This document shows, in pieces, positions 1 to 6,201 of a DNA stretch of 8,476 nt. The notes under the pieces were generated by a model that had not been told where the DNA came from, searched no databases, and saw nothing but the letters and a program-made list of their open reading frames with translations. A program made the position numbers and the translations under genes. How positions within the stretch are numbered: position 1 is the stretch's first letter; the number at the start of each line of letters is the position of its first letter. This stretch comes from UBA7328 sp036479115 (GTDB lineage Bacteria > Bacteroidota > Bacteroidia > Chitinophagales > Saprospiraceae). The stretch lies in NCBI GenBank assembly GCA_036479115.1, contig JAZGFD010000073.1, forward strand, positions 1 through 8,476. The letters run 5' to 3'.

Positions 1-113
1 TGTCCGATAAAATGGATACTTTTATTCATGATTAATTGTTTGTACAAAAACAAAGTAATCATTGTGAGGGTGGTCTTAAGATTTCCCTCCTTTTATTTTT
101 TTTTAATCGGACA
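1..113. repeat. 113-bp segment with terminal inverted repeats (MITE-like or IS terminus)
   Basis: The segment opens with TGTCCGATAAAA (1-12) and closes with TTTTAATCGGACA (101-113). The two ends form an inverted repeat with 8 perfect outer base pairs (1-8 with 106-113) and 11 of 12 overall. Inside is an imperfect hairpin at 30-60 (GATTA 30-34 with TAATC 56-60; TTGTTT 36-41 with AAACAA 48-53) and a second GC-richer stem at 66-89. No coding region fits in 113 bp. It could be a miniature non-autonomous element or one end of an insertion sequence whose rest lies outside the window. A target-site duplication cannot be tested because nothing upstream of base 1 is given. I cannot assign it to an IS family. 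Confidence 0.5.
66..104 (+). terminator. Possible rho-independent terminator inside the left-end repeat
   Basis: GAGGG (66-70) pairs with CCCTC (85-89) around a 14-nt loop and is followed by an almost pure T tract (91-104). The stem is short and the loop long, so folding is marginal. If the segment is the end of an insertion sequence, this could end a gene lying to the left of the window. Confidence 0.3.
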
Positions 114-434
114 ACACTAATTAATTAGTCAAATTTTTTGCTATCGCCGGAATAGCGACTTGGTCTTGCAAGTAACGTCTCGACTATGGTTAGTACAGGA
201 TTTCGAAAGACTGAATTTTCGGTTTCGCACTTGGTCAAATTTTTAATTTTTTCTTTAATAATAGACACGCAAAATTGAAAATTTTGGCAAACGAGCAGAG
301 AATGCTGAATCCATATCTCTGAGGTCTCAGCTTAAGGAAGGACTGAACGGAAACCCATTTTGAAATTTGATATGGAATCAAATGATAGCCATACCTTAAA
401 TTAAGAACTACTCAATGGTGGTGTAAAGAGCCTT
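114..434. other. Gene-free stretch, probable mobile-element debris
   Basis: No reading frame here gives a recognisable protein and all frames are interrupted. A short hairpin, GCTAT (140-144) with ATAGC (152-156), and an ATTTGA/TCAAAT stem (365-370 with 378-383) are visible, but neither looks like a terminator or a known RNA. The right end runs into the transposase fragment at 435, so part of this stretch may be the decayed upstream half of that gene. I could not recover protein similarity from it by eye. Confidence 0.4.
116..129. repeat. 14-bp perfect palindrome next to the left-end repeat
   Basis: ACTAATTAATTAGT is self-complementary over all 14 bases and starts two bases after the terminal inverted repeat ends at 113. 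It might be an insertion target, a protein-binding site or a chance AT-rich palindrome. The sequence alone does not decide. Confidence 0.45.
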
Positions 435-612
435 GCTCATGTACACTTTATCGTGCCTAGCGGCGGTGTGACATTATACAACAAATGGAAAGCAGGAAAA
501 AAGAAAGTTTCTCTTTTCCGTCAAAGCGATGAGCAAAGTCTTTCGTGCTAAATTCATCCACAGTATTTTTTACGATACGACGGTACAAAAGCACTGGAGT
601 GAGTCTTTTTAA
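435..612 (+). pseudogene. IS91-family (HUH/Y2) transposase fragment, frameshifted
   Basis: Reading from 435 gives AHVHFIVPSGGV, which matches the H-x-H plus IVPxGG block of IS91-type Y2 transposases, where the two histidines bind the catalytic metal. After about base 507 that frame loses similarity. Similarity resumes in another frame from 508, giving FLFSVKAMSKVFRAKF (508-555), which matches the downstream (Y/F)LFxVKAMSKVFR block of the same family. The second frame stops at 610-612. So the fragment covers only about 60 residues of a protein normally several hundred long, with a frameshift between two conserved blocks and no start codon. The block containing the catalytic tyrosines is not seen. 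It is a dead remnant. The family call rests on remembered motifs and not on a search. Confidence 0.72.
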
Positions 613-636
613 TAAAAATTCCCTCGCTACTGTCAC

Positions 637-1185
637 TCATGCAGAAAGCTTAGACCTTATCGTTGTATGGTTTCCATACAAATGTTCTATTTTTCCCTTG
701 AGGGCTTTTCTGGCAAAAAATATTCTGCTTTTTACAGTCCCTAAAGGAAGACTGAGGTGATCGGCAATTTCTTGGTACTTGTATCCTATAAAGTGCATTT
801 CGAATGGCACTCTGATTGAGCCTTCCAAATCCTTGATCATGTCCTTTAGTTCCGTCATTAGGATATTGGTTCCTGCTGCATTGTCAATGGCAACAGAACC
901 TGAATTGAGATAATACAGATTGTCTGTTTTGTCAAACACTGTATTCATCTTTGATTTTTTTCTGTAATTGTTAATAAAGATATTCTTCATTATTGTAAAA
1001 AGCCATGCTTTTAAGTTAGTGCCCAGCCTAAATTTGTCTCTATTCGTAATTGCCCTAAAGGCTGTTTCTTGATACAAGTCTTTTGCTTCTTCGTCATCTT
1101 TAGTGAGATTATAAGCAAATGCCCTCAGCGACCCCGTTAGTTCCTGAAATTTTTTATTAAAATCTACTTTTGATAAAATTTCCAT
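637..1185 (-). CDS. ECF-type RNA polymerase sigma factor
   Basis: A 182-residue protein starting MEILSKVDF, a usual size for extracytoplasmic-function sigma factors, which direct RNA polymerase to a stress or envelope regulon. Sigma region 2 is seen at about residues 20-77 (AYNLTKDDEEAKDLYQET, then LKAWLFTIMKNIFINNYRK). Region 4 is at about 127-160 (YQEIADHLSLPLGTVKSR, a helix-turn-helix). The linker is short and there is no region 1 or 3. An ATG 15 codons further upstream (1230) also opens the frame, but a promoter-like -7 box at 1207-1214 lies downstream of it, so the start at 1185 is preferred. No anti-sigma gene adjoins: upstream is an LptF/LptG permease and downstream is transposon debris. 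The last dozen residues (GNHTTIRSKLSA) look non-conserved and may come from neighbouring DNA. Confidence 0.88.
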   Translation of the reverse strand: MEILSKVDFNKKFQELTGSLRAFAYNLTKDDEEAKDLYQETAFRAITNRDKFRLGTNLKAWLFTIMKNIFINNYRKKSKMNTVFDKTDNLYYLNSGSVAIDNAAGTNILMTELKDMIKDLEGSIRVPFEMHFIGYKYQEIADHLSLPLGTVKSRIFFARKALKGKIEHLYGNHTTIRSKLSA

Positions 1186-1206
1186 AATGTTGCGTTTTTG
1201 GTTATT

Positions 1207-1237
1207 CAAATGTACATCAATGTTGAACAATAAACAA
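1207..1237 (-). promoter_or_regulatory. Bacteroidota-type promoter for the ECF sigma gene
   Basis: On the minus strand TTG (1235-1237) is followed after 20 nt by TACATTTG (1207-1214), a full match to the Bacteroidota -7 consensus TAnnTTTG with a plausible -33 element. Transcription would begin near 1200, leaving a leader of about 15 nt before the ATG at 1185. This placement argues against the longer reading frame starting at 1230. Confidence 0.55.
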
Positions 1238-1325
1238 TATATGATTAAACAAAATAAGTGTAGAAGCTATCATGGTTGTGCATAATTAACTGATAATCAG
1301 CAAATAATGTCAAATAATAATACTT

Positions 1326-1342
1326 AAACTTTCAGAAAGTTT
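1326..1342 (-). terminator. Palindrome just after the permease gene, possible terminator
   Basis: AAACTTTCAGAAAGTTT is perfectly self-complementary apart from its central base and lies 8 bp past the permease stop codon. On the minus strand it is followed by a moderately T-rich run (AAGTATTATTATTTG) and not a clean T tract. Its position suggests transcript termination or 3' end stabilisation, but the stem is AT-rich and weak. Confidence 0.35.
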
Positions 1343-1349
1343 TGAAAGA

Positions 1350-2438
1350 TTATGCTGATGCCCATTTATAAATGTAGTAACACACTACGCCAAAGAATAT
1401 GTTTGGAAGCCAACAACCCAATACAGGATGCATATTCAGGTTGGTAGCAAATGTGACTGTGAACTTAGAGATCACAACAAATACTGAACCCAACCCTAGC
1501 CCTGCTGCTAAATGAAAACCTAACCCTCCTCGTATTTTGCGAGAAGCAAGACACCCCCCTATTAATGTCAGAATGATTACACTGAAAGGATCAGAAGACC
1601 TTCGATAAAGTTCTATTTCATACTTTTTAGTATTGCCTAATCCTCTAGATTTTTCTGTTGTTATTAATTTTTTTAGGTCAGAAGTGAGCATCATTTCCAT
1701 TTGTTTGGTGTGGGTCACAAAATCATCAGGATATAGTGCTATTACAGTATCCATTTTTCCTCGGGAGTGGGTAGAAACAAAACTTTTATCGTCTACGATT
1801 TTTCTAAGTTCATAATCCTCTGCTTCCCATGTAGATGGTGGGGATTTAAACTTCAATCGTCTTGCTTTGAAGACCGCTTCTAGTTTTCCGAACTCACTAT
1901 AACGCTCCAGCCTGAATGTTTGTACGGTAGTATCCTTAGTGCGATAATGGCGGCAAAATATTTTTTCGTTTTTGCTTATAAACCAATGAAGATTGTTGGT
2001 TAATACCCTTTTATTAGACCTTCTAAAATATTCGCTTTCAAATTCTACTTTCTTTTTTGTGCTAATGGGAATGACATAATTATTACCCACCCATAATAAA
2101 GCAGCTATAAAAGAGGCGGATAATATCATAGGCCGGAGTACTCTTTTAAAGTTCATACCTGCGTTTAACATAGAGAGGATCTCAGAATCTCTGGCCATCC
2201 TCGAAACAAAAAAGATCACTGATATCAAAGCGAAAAGTGGCCAAAGCAAGCCATTGATCCAAGGCATAAAATGTAGATAATACTCTATTAATACCTGTTT
2301 TGCCGTAAGGCCCTTATGGATAAAGTAACCTATGCGTTCGCTCACATTGATAACTACAGACACTATTGTGAATATAATGACTGTGTAAAAGAAAGTACCT
2401 AGAAATTTTTTTATTATATACCAATCCAGAATTTTCAT
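1350..2438 (-). CDS. LptF/LptG-family (YjgP/YjgQ) lipopolysaccharide export permease
   Basis: A 362-residue inner-membrane protein of the LptF/LptG family, the permease half of the LptB2FG transporter that extracts lipopolysaccharide from the inner membrane and passes it to the periplasmic bridge. The architecture is the family's: membrane spans at about 10-32, 55-79 and 103-122, a soluble periplasmic domain of about 160 residues, then spans at about 284-300, 307-330 and 336-358. The segment after the second span (DSEILSMLNAGMNFKRVLRP, 84-103) is the cytoplasmic coupling helix expected to contact LptB. SRKIRGGLGFH (299-309) sits where the family has its basic-glycine loop. Length matches other members. 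Whether it is the LptF or LptG paralogue cannot be settled here, and Bacteroidota normally carry a second copy elsewhere. It is 182 bp downstream of the M15 gene stop, with its own putative promoter. Confidence 0.88.
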   Translation of the reverse strand: MKILDWYIIKKFLGTFFYTVIIFTIVSVVINVSERIGYFIHKGLTAKQVLIEYYLHFMPWINGLLWPLFALISVIFFVSRMARDSEILSMLNAGMNFKRVLRPMILSASFIAALLWVGNNYVIPISTKKKVEFESEYFRRSNKRVLTNNLHWFISKNEKIFCRHYRTKDTTVQTFRLERYSEFGKLEAVFKARRLKFKSPPSTWEAEDYELRKIVDDKSFVSTHSRGKMDTVIALYPDDFVTHTKQMEMMLTSDLKKLITTEKSRGLGNTKKYEIELYRRSSDPFSVIILTLIGGCLASRKIRGGLGFHLAAGLGLGSVFVVISKFTVTFATNLNMHPVLGCWLPNIFFGVVCYYIYKWASA

Positions 2439-2470
2439 CTCATCATTATACTCAGTATTGAGAACGAAGG

Positions 2471-2488
2471 TATCCTAAAATTAGGATA
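2471..2488. promoter_or_regulatory. 18-bp palindromic operator candidate upstream of the permease
   Basis: TATCCTAAAATTAGGATA forms an 8-bp perfect inverted repeat around a 2-bp centre, 33 bp upstream of the permease start. It overlaps the putative -7 element at 2476-2483, the arrangement expected of a repressor site. No regulator gene is adjacent to suggest which protein binds. Confidence 0.4.
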
Positions 2489-2506
2489 TGCCCAATGCTT
2501 CTGAAA
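2476..2506 (-). promoter_or_regulatory. Candidate promoter for the LptF/LptG-family gene
   Basis: On the minus strand TTTC (2503-2506) and TAATTTTA (2476-2483) are separated by exactly 19 nt. Each is one base off the Bacteroidota consensus TTTG and TAnnTTTG. The predicted start would give a leader of roughly 30 nt. The two mismatches keep confidence low. Confidence 0.35.
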
Positions 2507-2566
2507 CGCTCTTAATACAGTTTGTCATATTTGTTTTCTAATGTAAATATTCGATCTATCTCGGTG

Positions 2567-3367
2567 TCATTCTAAACATTCAGAATGAATGCCTAAGACA
2601 TATTTTTTAACCACATCAATTTGAAGTGCCGTTTCTGCTCCAGCAAAGTCTCGTATCATATCGTTTTTTAATGCGCTTTTCGCAAATAATGTCAAAGGTT
2701 TGGATATAGGTGTGTATGACCAGTGCCATTTTTCCTCCTCATAGCCATGAGGACGATGGTCCCCTTTTTGTGTGTACACTTGACAAAAGCCATAAACTGA
2801 AGCATTATCTATAAGCCAAGAGTATATTTTTAATCCTTCTCCCTTTTCAAACCATTCATTACTAAATGAATTGAGGTCTATATCAGTACCCCAATGATGT
2901 CTGCTGGTGCCAGGCATACTGCTATAGAGCAATATTTTAAGGGCTCTTTCTTTTTTATTTTTAATCTCAAAAGCATTGATGCCACCAGAGAGTATGGTTT
3001 CTCCTTTCCACTTTCGCTCCCATATTCCTTTTTGATAAAAAAAATTTCTTGTGGCAGATTTTATTTCCAGATTGATCCCATTTGTTTTTGCTGCTTGCCA
3101 CATTATTTTAAAAGAGCGATAGGCTTCTTTTCTCATATATAGCCCTTCTCTATCAGCATATTTTTTATCAATAATAGAAAAATGAGCATGCTTTGCGGGA
3201 TCAAAACGCCCCATAATATAGTCTACATTAAGAGAGCTTCTTACCAGGTTGTTTTCAGAATTTTCTTCCATTTTACTTGTCTTACCTTTGCTCATCTCGC
3301 TCTTACACTGAATTATAGTTGTGGTAATAATTAATAAATAAAAACACCTAAAAATAACGTGCATCAT
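2567..3367 (-). CDS. M15-family D-Ala-D-Ala carboxypeptidase (VanY-like), probable lipoprotein
   Basis: A 266-residue zinc peptidase of the M15 (VanY/DacY-like) type, expected to trim the terminal D-alanine of peptidoglycan stem peptides in the periplasm. The zinc motif SxHxxGxxxD is seen as SRHHWGTDID, with ligands His157 and Asp164. The second motif ExxHW is EKWHW, with catalytic Glu212 and ligand His215. All key residues are present, so the enzyme should be active. The N-terminus has a hydrophobic run followed by Cys21 (TTIIQC), which suggests lipidation. Gln at the -1 position is unusual for a lipobox, so simple secretion or membrane anchoring remains possible. The first codons are ATG ATG and lie inside the 3' end of the preceding gene (20-bp overlap), pointing to one transcript and translational coupling. 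The natural substrate is not shown and could be another peptidoglycan bond. Confidence 0.82.
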   Translation of the reverse strand: MMHVIFRCFYLLIITTTIIQCKSEMSKGKTSKMEENSENNLVRSSLNVDYIMGRFDPAKHAHFSIIDKKYADREGLYMRKEAYRSFKIMWQAAKTNGINLEIKSATRNFFYQKGIWERKWKGETILSGGINAFEIKNKKERALKILLYSSMPGTSRHHWGTDIDLNSFSNEWFEKGEGLKIYSWLIDNASVYGFCQVYTQKGDHRPHGYEEEKWHWSYTPISKPLTLFAKSALKNDMIRDFAGAETALQIDVVKKYVLGIHSECLE

Positions 3368-4805
3368 TGGTCTCTATATTTTGAGAATTATTTGTTTTAT
3401 TGACATCTTGATAGCCGAAAGCTTTTTTCTCTTTTATCACTTGCACCAATTTTGGAGGCAATGCTTTTTCCCATGCTGTATTTCCTAAAGTACGCAACCC
3501 TACCAACACCTCACTAGGTATAATATCCAATAATTTTTGATTAAATCCTTCTACATCTACGATTTGTTTCTGCTCTAGCAAATGATAATAAAGAAATTTT
3601 ATACCATCAGGTATAGACATTGTTTTTAGAGTAAGCAAAGCATTATCGGAGCCAAATTTGGCTGGATAGACATACACTGTGATATTTTGAGTAAACAATT
3701 CGCCAAAAGCGACAAGCAGTCTCCCATTCTTATTCTCTTTATATTTCTTTACAAATAATTTTTGCAGCTCTATGGCTCCTATAACCAAACCTAATCTTTG
3801 GATTTTATAGTCTCTTAAGTAATCTATAAGTCCCTGATGATTGGTACAATTAGTAACCATTACCTTTTTGCCTAAAGCACACAAAAGGTTAGCCCTGTCC
3901 AAATAATCTTTTTCGTCTAATTCATGATCTCTAGTTAGATTTTCAAGAGTAATTTCAGCTATAAATTCGGAATTCTCTTTATTAGATCCAGCTTCATTGA
4001 CAAACTGGGAAAAACTGGTAGCAAAAGCATCAACACTCACTACAGTAGGTGGCTTAAAATTACCCCGTACTACCATTAGGTTCTTTTTATATAAAAACTC
4101 AGATGCATGAATACTTTTGTGATTTTCATCAAAAATTGCCACATTTGAAAGAGCGTGTTTGACCAGATAGAGAGAGAGAAGCCTATTATCAATCTTCTCT
4201 AAATCGGGGCCACTGATACGTACCATATCTATCTTTATTCTACTTTTTAGCCCGTCAATCAATGAAAGTACCATTTCCTCTGGCGAGCCTCTATACATAA
4301 AAGCAGCATAAATTAGGTTAACACCCAATACACCTATTGCTTCTTGTTGTTGGCGATTATTACTATCTAGCATTCTTACATGCAGGATAAAGTCATTGAA
4401 TGGGCCGTTGGGAGCACATTGAAATCGAAGTCCCATCCAGCCATTACCTTTCACCGTGCGAGAGTAGTTAATAGCTTGGACTGTATCTGCAAAAGCAAAA
4501 AAACATGTATCTGTTCTAGAATTAAGTAAGCGCTCTTCCATAAGTCTATACTCATGATCCAGCATTTTATTCAACCTCTTTTCACTCACATATCTACCAG
4601 CTGATTTGCCCCCGTAAATGGTGTCAGAATAAGTTTTATCATAGGCTGACATGGTTTTCGCTACAGTGCCTGCTGCTGCACCTACTTGAAAAAAATTTCT
4701 TGCTACTTCTTGGCCTGCTCCGATTTCAGAAAAAGTGCCATAAATTTTGTCATTGAGATTTATCTCTAAGGCTTTCTGTTCTGTCTTTAAGACTTGTCTG
4801 TTCAT
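3348..4805 (-). CDS. Conserved protein of unknown function (485 aa)
   Basis: A soluble-looking 485-residue protein with no signal peptide or membrane span. I recognise its N-terminal style (ALEINLNDKIYGTFSEIGAG, residues 13-32, followed by QEVARNFFQVGAAAGTVAKT and SAYDKTYSD) as that of a conserved family found in Bacteroidota and, as I recall, cyanobacteria. No catalytic role is established that I know of. Relatives in databases carry inconsistent names, including nicotinate-nucleotide adenylyltransferase and TonB-related labels, and I see nothing here that supports either. There is no HxGH nucleotidyltransferase motif and no beta-barrel signature. It starts at an ATG with no Shine-Dalgarno sequence and overlaps the M15 peptidase gene by 20 bp, so the two are probably co-expressed. 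A link to cell-envelope work is inferred only from that neighbour. Confidence 0.8.
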   Translation of the reverse strand: MNRQVLKTEQKALEINLNDKIYGTFSEIGAGQEVARNFFQVGAAAGTVAKTMSAYDKTYSDTIYGGKSAGRYVSEKRLNKMLDHEYRLMEERLLNSRTDTCFFAFADTVQAINYSRTVKGNGWMGLRFQCAPNGPFNDFILHVRMLDSNNRQQQEAIGVLGVNLIYAAFMYRGSPEEMVLSLIDGLKSRIKIDMVRISGPDLEKIDNRLLSLYLVKHALSNVAIFDENHKSIHASEFLYKKNLMVVRGNFKPPTVVSVDAFATSFSQFVNEAGSNKENSEFIAEITLENLTRDHELDEKDYLDRANLLCALGKKVMVTNCTNHQGLIDYLRDYKIQRLGLVIGAIELQKLFVKKYKENKNGRLLVAFGELFTQNITVYVYPAKFGSDNALLTLKTMSIPDGIKFLYYHLLEQKQIVDVEGFNQKLLDIIPSEVLVGLRTLGNTAWEKALPPKLVQVIKEKKAFGYQDVNKTNNSQNIETNDARYF

Positions 4806-4813
4806 AATGTCTG

Positions 4814-4821
4814 CAAAAATA
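4814..4821 (-). promoter_or_regulatory. Possible -7 box for the unknown-function gene
   Basis: The minus strand reads TATTTTTG, a match to TAnnTTTG, ending 8 nt before the ATG at 4805. The transcript would be almost leaderless. No -33 TTTG or TTG is found at the expected distance, and such AT-rich matches arise often by chance. Confidence 0.25.
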
Positions 4822-4867
4822 TTATGAATAACATCAAATTAGCATCTTTTGATATAAAAACAAATAC

Positions 4868-5026
4868 CAAAGTTGAGTTTACTCTCGAAACTAACATTTT
4901 TAATAAAACGAAGTGCTTTGGATGAATTTTCATTTTTGGAGATTGGGGTGATGCCGGAGTATCAGCGAATTAAGAAAATGTAAAGTTCTTCAAAAGCTTT
5001 ATGCTGAGCTTGTCGAAGTGAACTTT
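4868..5026 (+). repeat. Dispersed intergenic repeat, copy A (with insert)
   Basis: This fills most of the 266-bp gap between the glycosyltransferase stop and the start of the unknown-function gene. It aligns in the same orientation with 8339-8476 at roughly 70% identity by eye. Shared blocks include CAAAGTTGAG, ACATTTTT, TTTGGATGA, GGTGATGCC, GAGTATCAGC and CAAAAG. Compared with the other copy it carries about 24 extra bases at 4997-5020, containing TGCTGAGCTTGTCGAAG. Alignment fades left of 4868. Reading frames through both copies are broken by stops, so it is probably not coding. Homology of the two copies is clear; what moves or maintains them is not. Confidence 0.8.
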
Positions 5027-5029
5027 TTT
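4982..5029 (+). terminator. Long hairpin with T-run at the end of repeat copy A
   Basis: AAAGTTC (4982-4988) pairs with GAACTTT (5020-5026). The stem continues with TTC/GAA (4989-4991 with 5015-5017), past a 2-nt bulge, to an inner AAGCT/AGCTT stem (4994-4998 with 5007-5011). Six T residues (5024-5029) follow on the plus strand, as in an intrinsic terminator. No plus-strand gene lies upstream, since both neighbours are on the minus strand, so it may be structural or may block antisense transcripts. On the minus strand the T-run is lacking. Confidence 0.4.
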
Positions 5030-5071
5030 GATTTTGTGATTTTTCAGAGTCGATACAAAGTTATATCTATA

Positions 5072-6163
5072 CTACTTGTGATATAAGGATAAATATGTTT
5101 TAGCTAAGCCCAAGTGCCCAAAATTTTTAACATCTTCAAAACCTTGGTTCACCAACTTGCTTTTTAACGCATCATCGCCAAGTATCTTTTTAACATTGTT
5201 TTTTAGAGACAATTCATCACCAACTGGTGATACCAGTCCATTTTTATTATGTTTTATTATTTCAATAAGGCCTCCAGCATCGGTAGATACTACTGCCGTT
5301 TTGCTATTAAAAGCTTCTAATGCTACGCTTCCCAGGCCTTCCATTTTAGAGGTAATGACCAATACATCTAAGGTGCTCCATACTTCTTCCATATTCACCA
5401 CAAATCCCAAGTACGAGATGTTTTCACCAAGCCTGAATTTTTGGATGTATTTTTTCACTTCTTCACTATATTCTCCATGATTACCCACTAATATAAAATG
5501 ATAATTGCATTTTTCATTGATAAGCAAATGAACCATTTTAATAAAAGTGATGGGGTCTTTATGCTTGACCAAAGCGCCAACAAATCCAATTACTTTTCTT
5601 TGAGGCTCAATATTAAGTATTTTTTTAAGGTCTTTTCTTTTGTCTTTTTGGGCAAGGTCTATTGCACTGTATATTGTGGTAAGTCGTCTTTTATCAACTC
5701 CTCTTTTACGTAATACGTTGTAGATATTTTCGGATACGCTCACTACTTTTTTTACTGAATTGTGGTTGTATTTATAGAGAGAAATCCAGCTGGGAATAAA
5801 ATCGACTCTTCTTGTAACAATTATAGATGATTTACTACCCAATAATGCTGCACCTACAGCATAATTGTGTGCATGAGAATCATGGACGTGGACAATATTT
5901 ATTTTTTGGTTATCGCATAATTTTTTGATTTTAAAAGAGAGAGAAATACTGATTCCTGCTGTCTTTCTAAATTGGATGACTTGAGCTACATCATTGCGAA
6001 TTCTTTGAGAAAGTGGGCTTTCAAAAGGGCAAAACAAGATATTGTCACATTTACCTTTCAAACCATTTAGTAAAAGACGGATTTGATTTTCTCCTCCTCG
6101 CCAAGTAATAGCAGATGAAATGTGCAGTACCTTTAATGTTAGCTTTCTTCCTTCCTCCTTCAA
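5072..6163 (-). CDS. GT4-family glycosyltransferase with TTG start
   Basis: A 363-residue GT-B fold enzyme of the GT4 type, which transfers a sugar from a nucleotide donor to a growing polysaccharide or lipid-linked acceptor at the cytoplasmic side of the inner membrane. The N-terminal acceptor domain starts KVLHISSAITWRGGENQI, typical of the family. The C-terminal donor domain has GFVGALVKHKDP (193-204) and the EX7E motif EGLGSVALE (Glu275 and Glu283), followed by VVSTDAGGLIEII, usual for the nucleotide-sugar site. There is no signal peptide or membrane span. The only usable start in frame is TTG at 6163: TAA lies two codons upstream and no ATG precedes the conserved N-terminus. Donor and acceptor are unknown. 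It is divergent from galE across 38 bp, which suggests a joint role in surface polysaccharide synthesis. Confidence 0.88.
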   Translation of the reverse strand: MKEEGRKLTLKVLHISSAITWRGGENQIRLLLNGLKGKCDNILFCPFESPLSQRIRNDVAQVIQFRKTAGISISLSFKIKKLCDNQKINIVHVHDSHAHNYAVGAALLGSKSSIIVTRRVDFIPSWISLYKYNHNSVKKVVSVSENIYNVLRKRGVDKRRLTTIYSAIDLAQKDKRKDLKKILNIEPQRKVIGFVGALVKHKDPITFIKMVHLLINEKCNYHFILVGNHGEYSEEVKKYIQKFRLGENISYLGFVVNMEEVWSTLDVLVITSKMEGLGSVALEAFNSKTAVVSTDAGGLIEIIKHNKNGLVSPVGDELSLKNNVKKILGDDALKSKLVNQGFEDVKNFGHLGLAKTYLSLYHK

Positions 6164-6178
6164 ATGTTATATTTTCGC

Positions 6179-6186
6179 CAAACATA
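6179..6186 (-). promoter_or_regulatory. -7 box for the glycosyltransferase gene
   Basis: The minus strand reads TATGTTTG, a full match to TAnnTTTG, 15 nt upstream of the TTG start. That spacing is close to the sigma gene's (21 nt) and supports initiation at the TTG. No convincing -33 element was found at 19-21 nt. Confidence 0.4.
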
Positions 6187-6201
6187 AAGCAACTTTTTTA
6201 A

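Noticed and set aside
330..360. AAGGAAGGACTGAACGG resembling part of an RNase P RNA core
   Set aside because: The similarity is short and inexact and no pairing partners or flanking conserved blocks were found.
545..760. 71-codon plus-strand reading frame
   Set aside because: It crosses from transposase debris into the antisense of the sigma gene, is in a different frame from both conserved transposase blocks, and has no motif.
1301..1320. Tandem 10-bp near-repeat CAAATAATGT / CAAATAATAA
   Set aside because: Only two units in a very AT-rich spacer; no third copy and no link to a gene start.
4868..4924. Shared peptide reading (ending CFG then TGA) in both repeat copies
   Set aside because: Both copies stop at the same TGA in the same frame, which hinted at a coding end, but the differences are not concentrated at third codon positions and no start or upstream coding similarity is present.
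6130..6201. Plus-strand promoter for galE
   Set aside because: TATATTTT and TAGCTTTC are near matches to the -7 box, but neither has a good -33 partner, so I could not choose between them.
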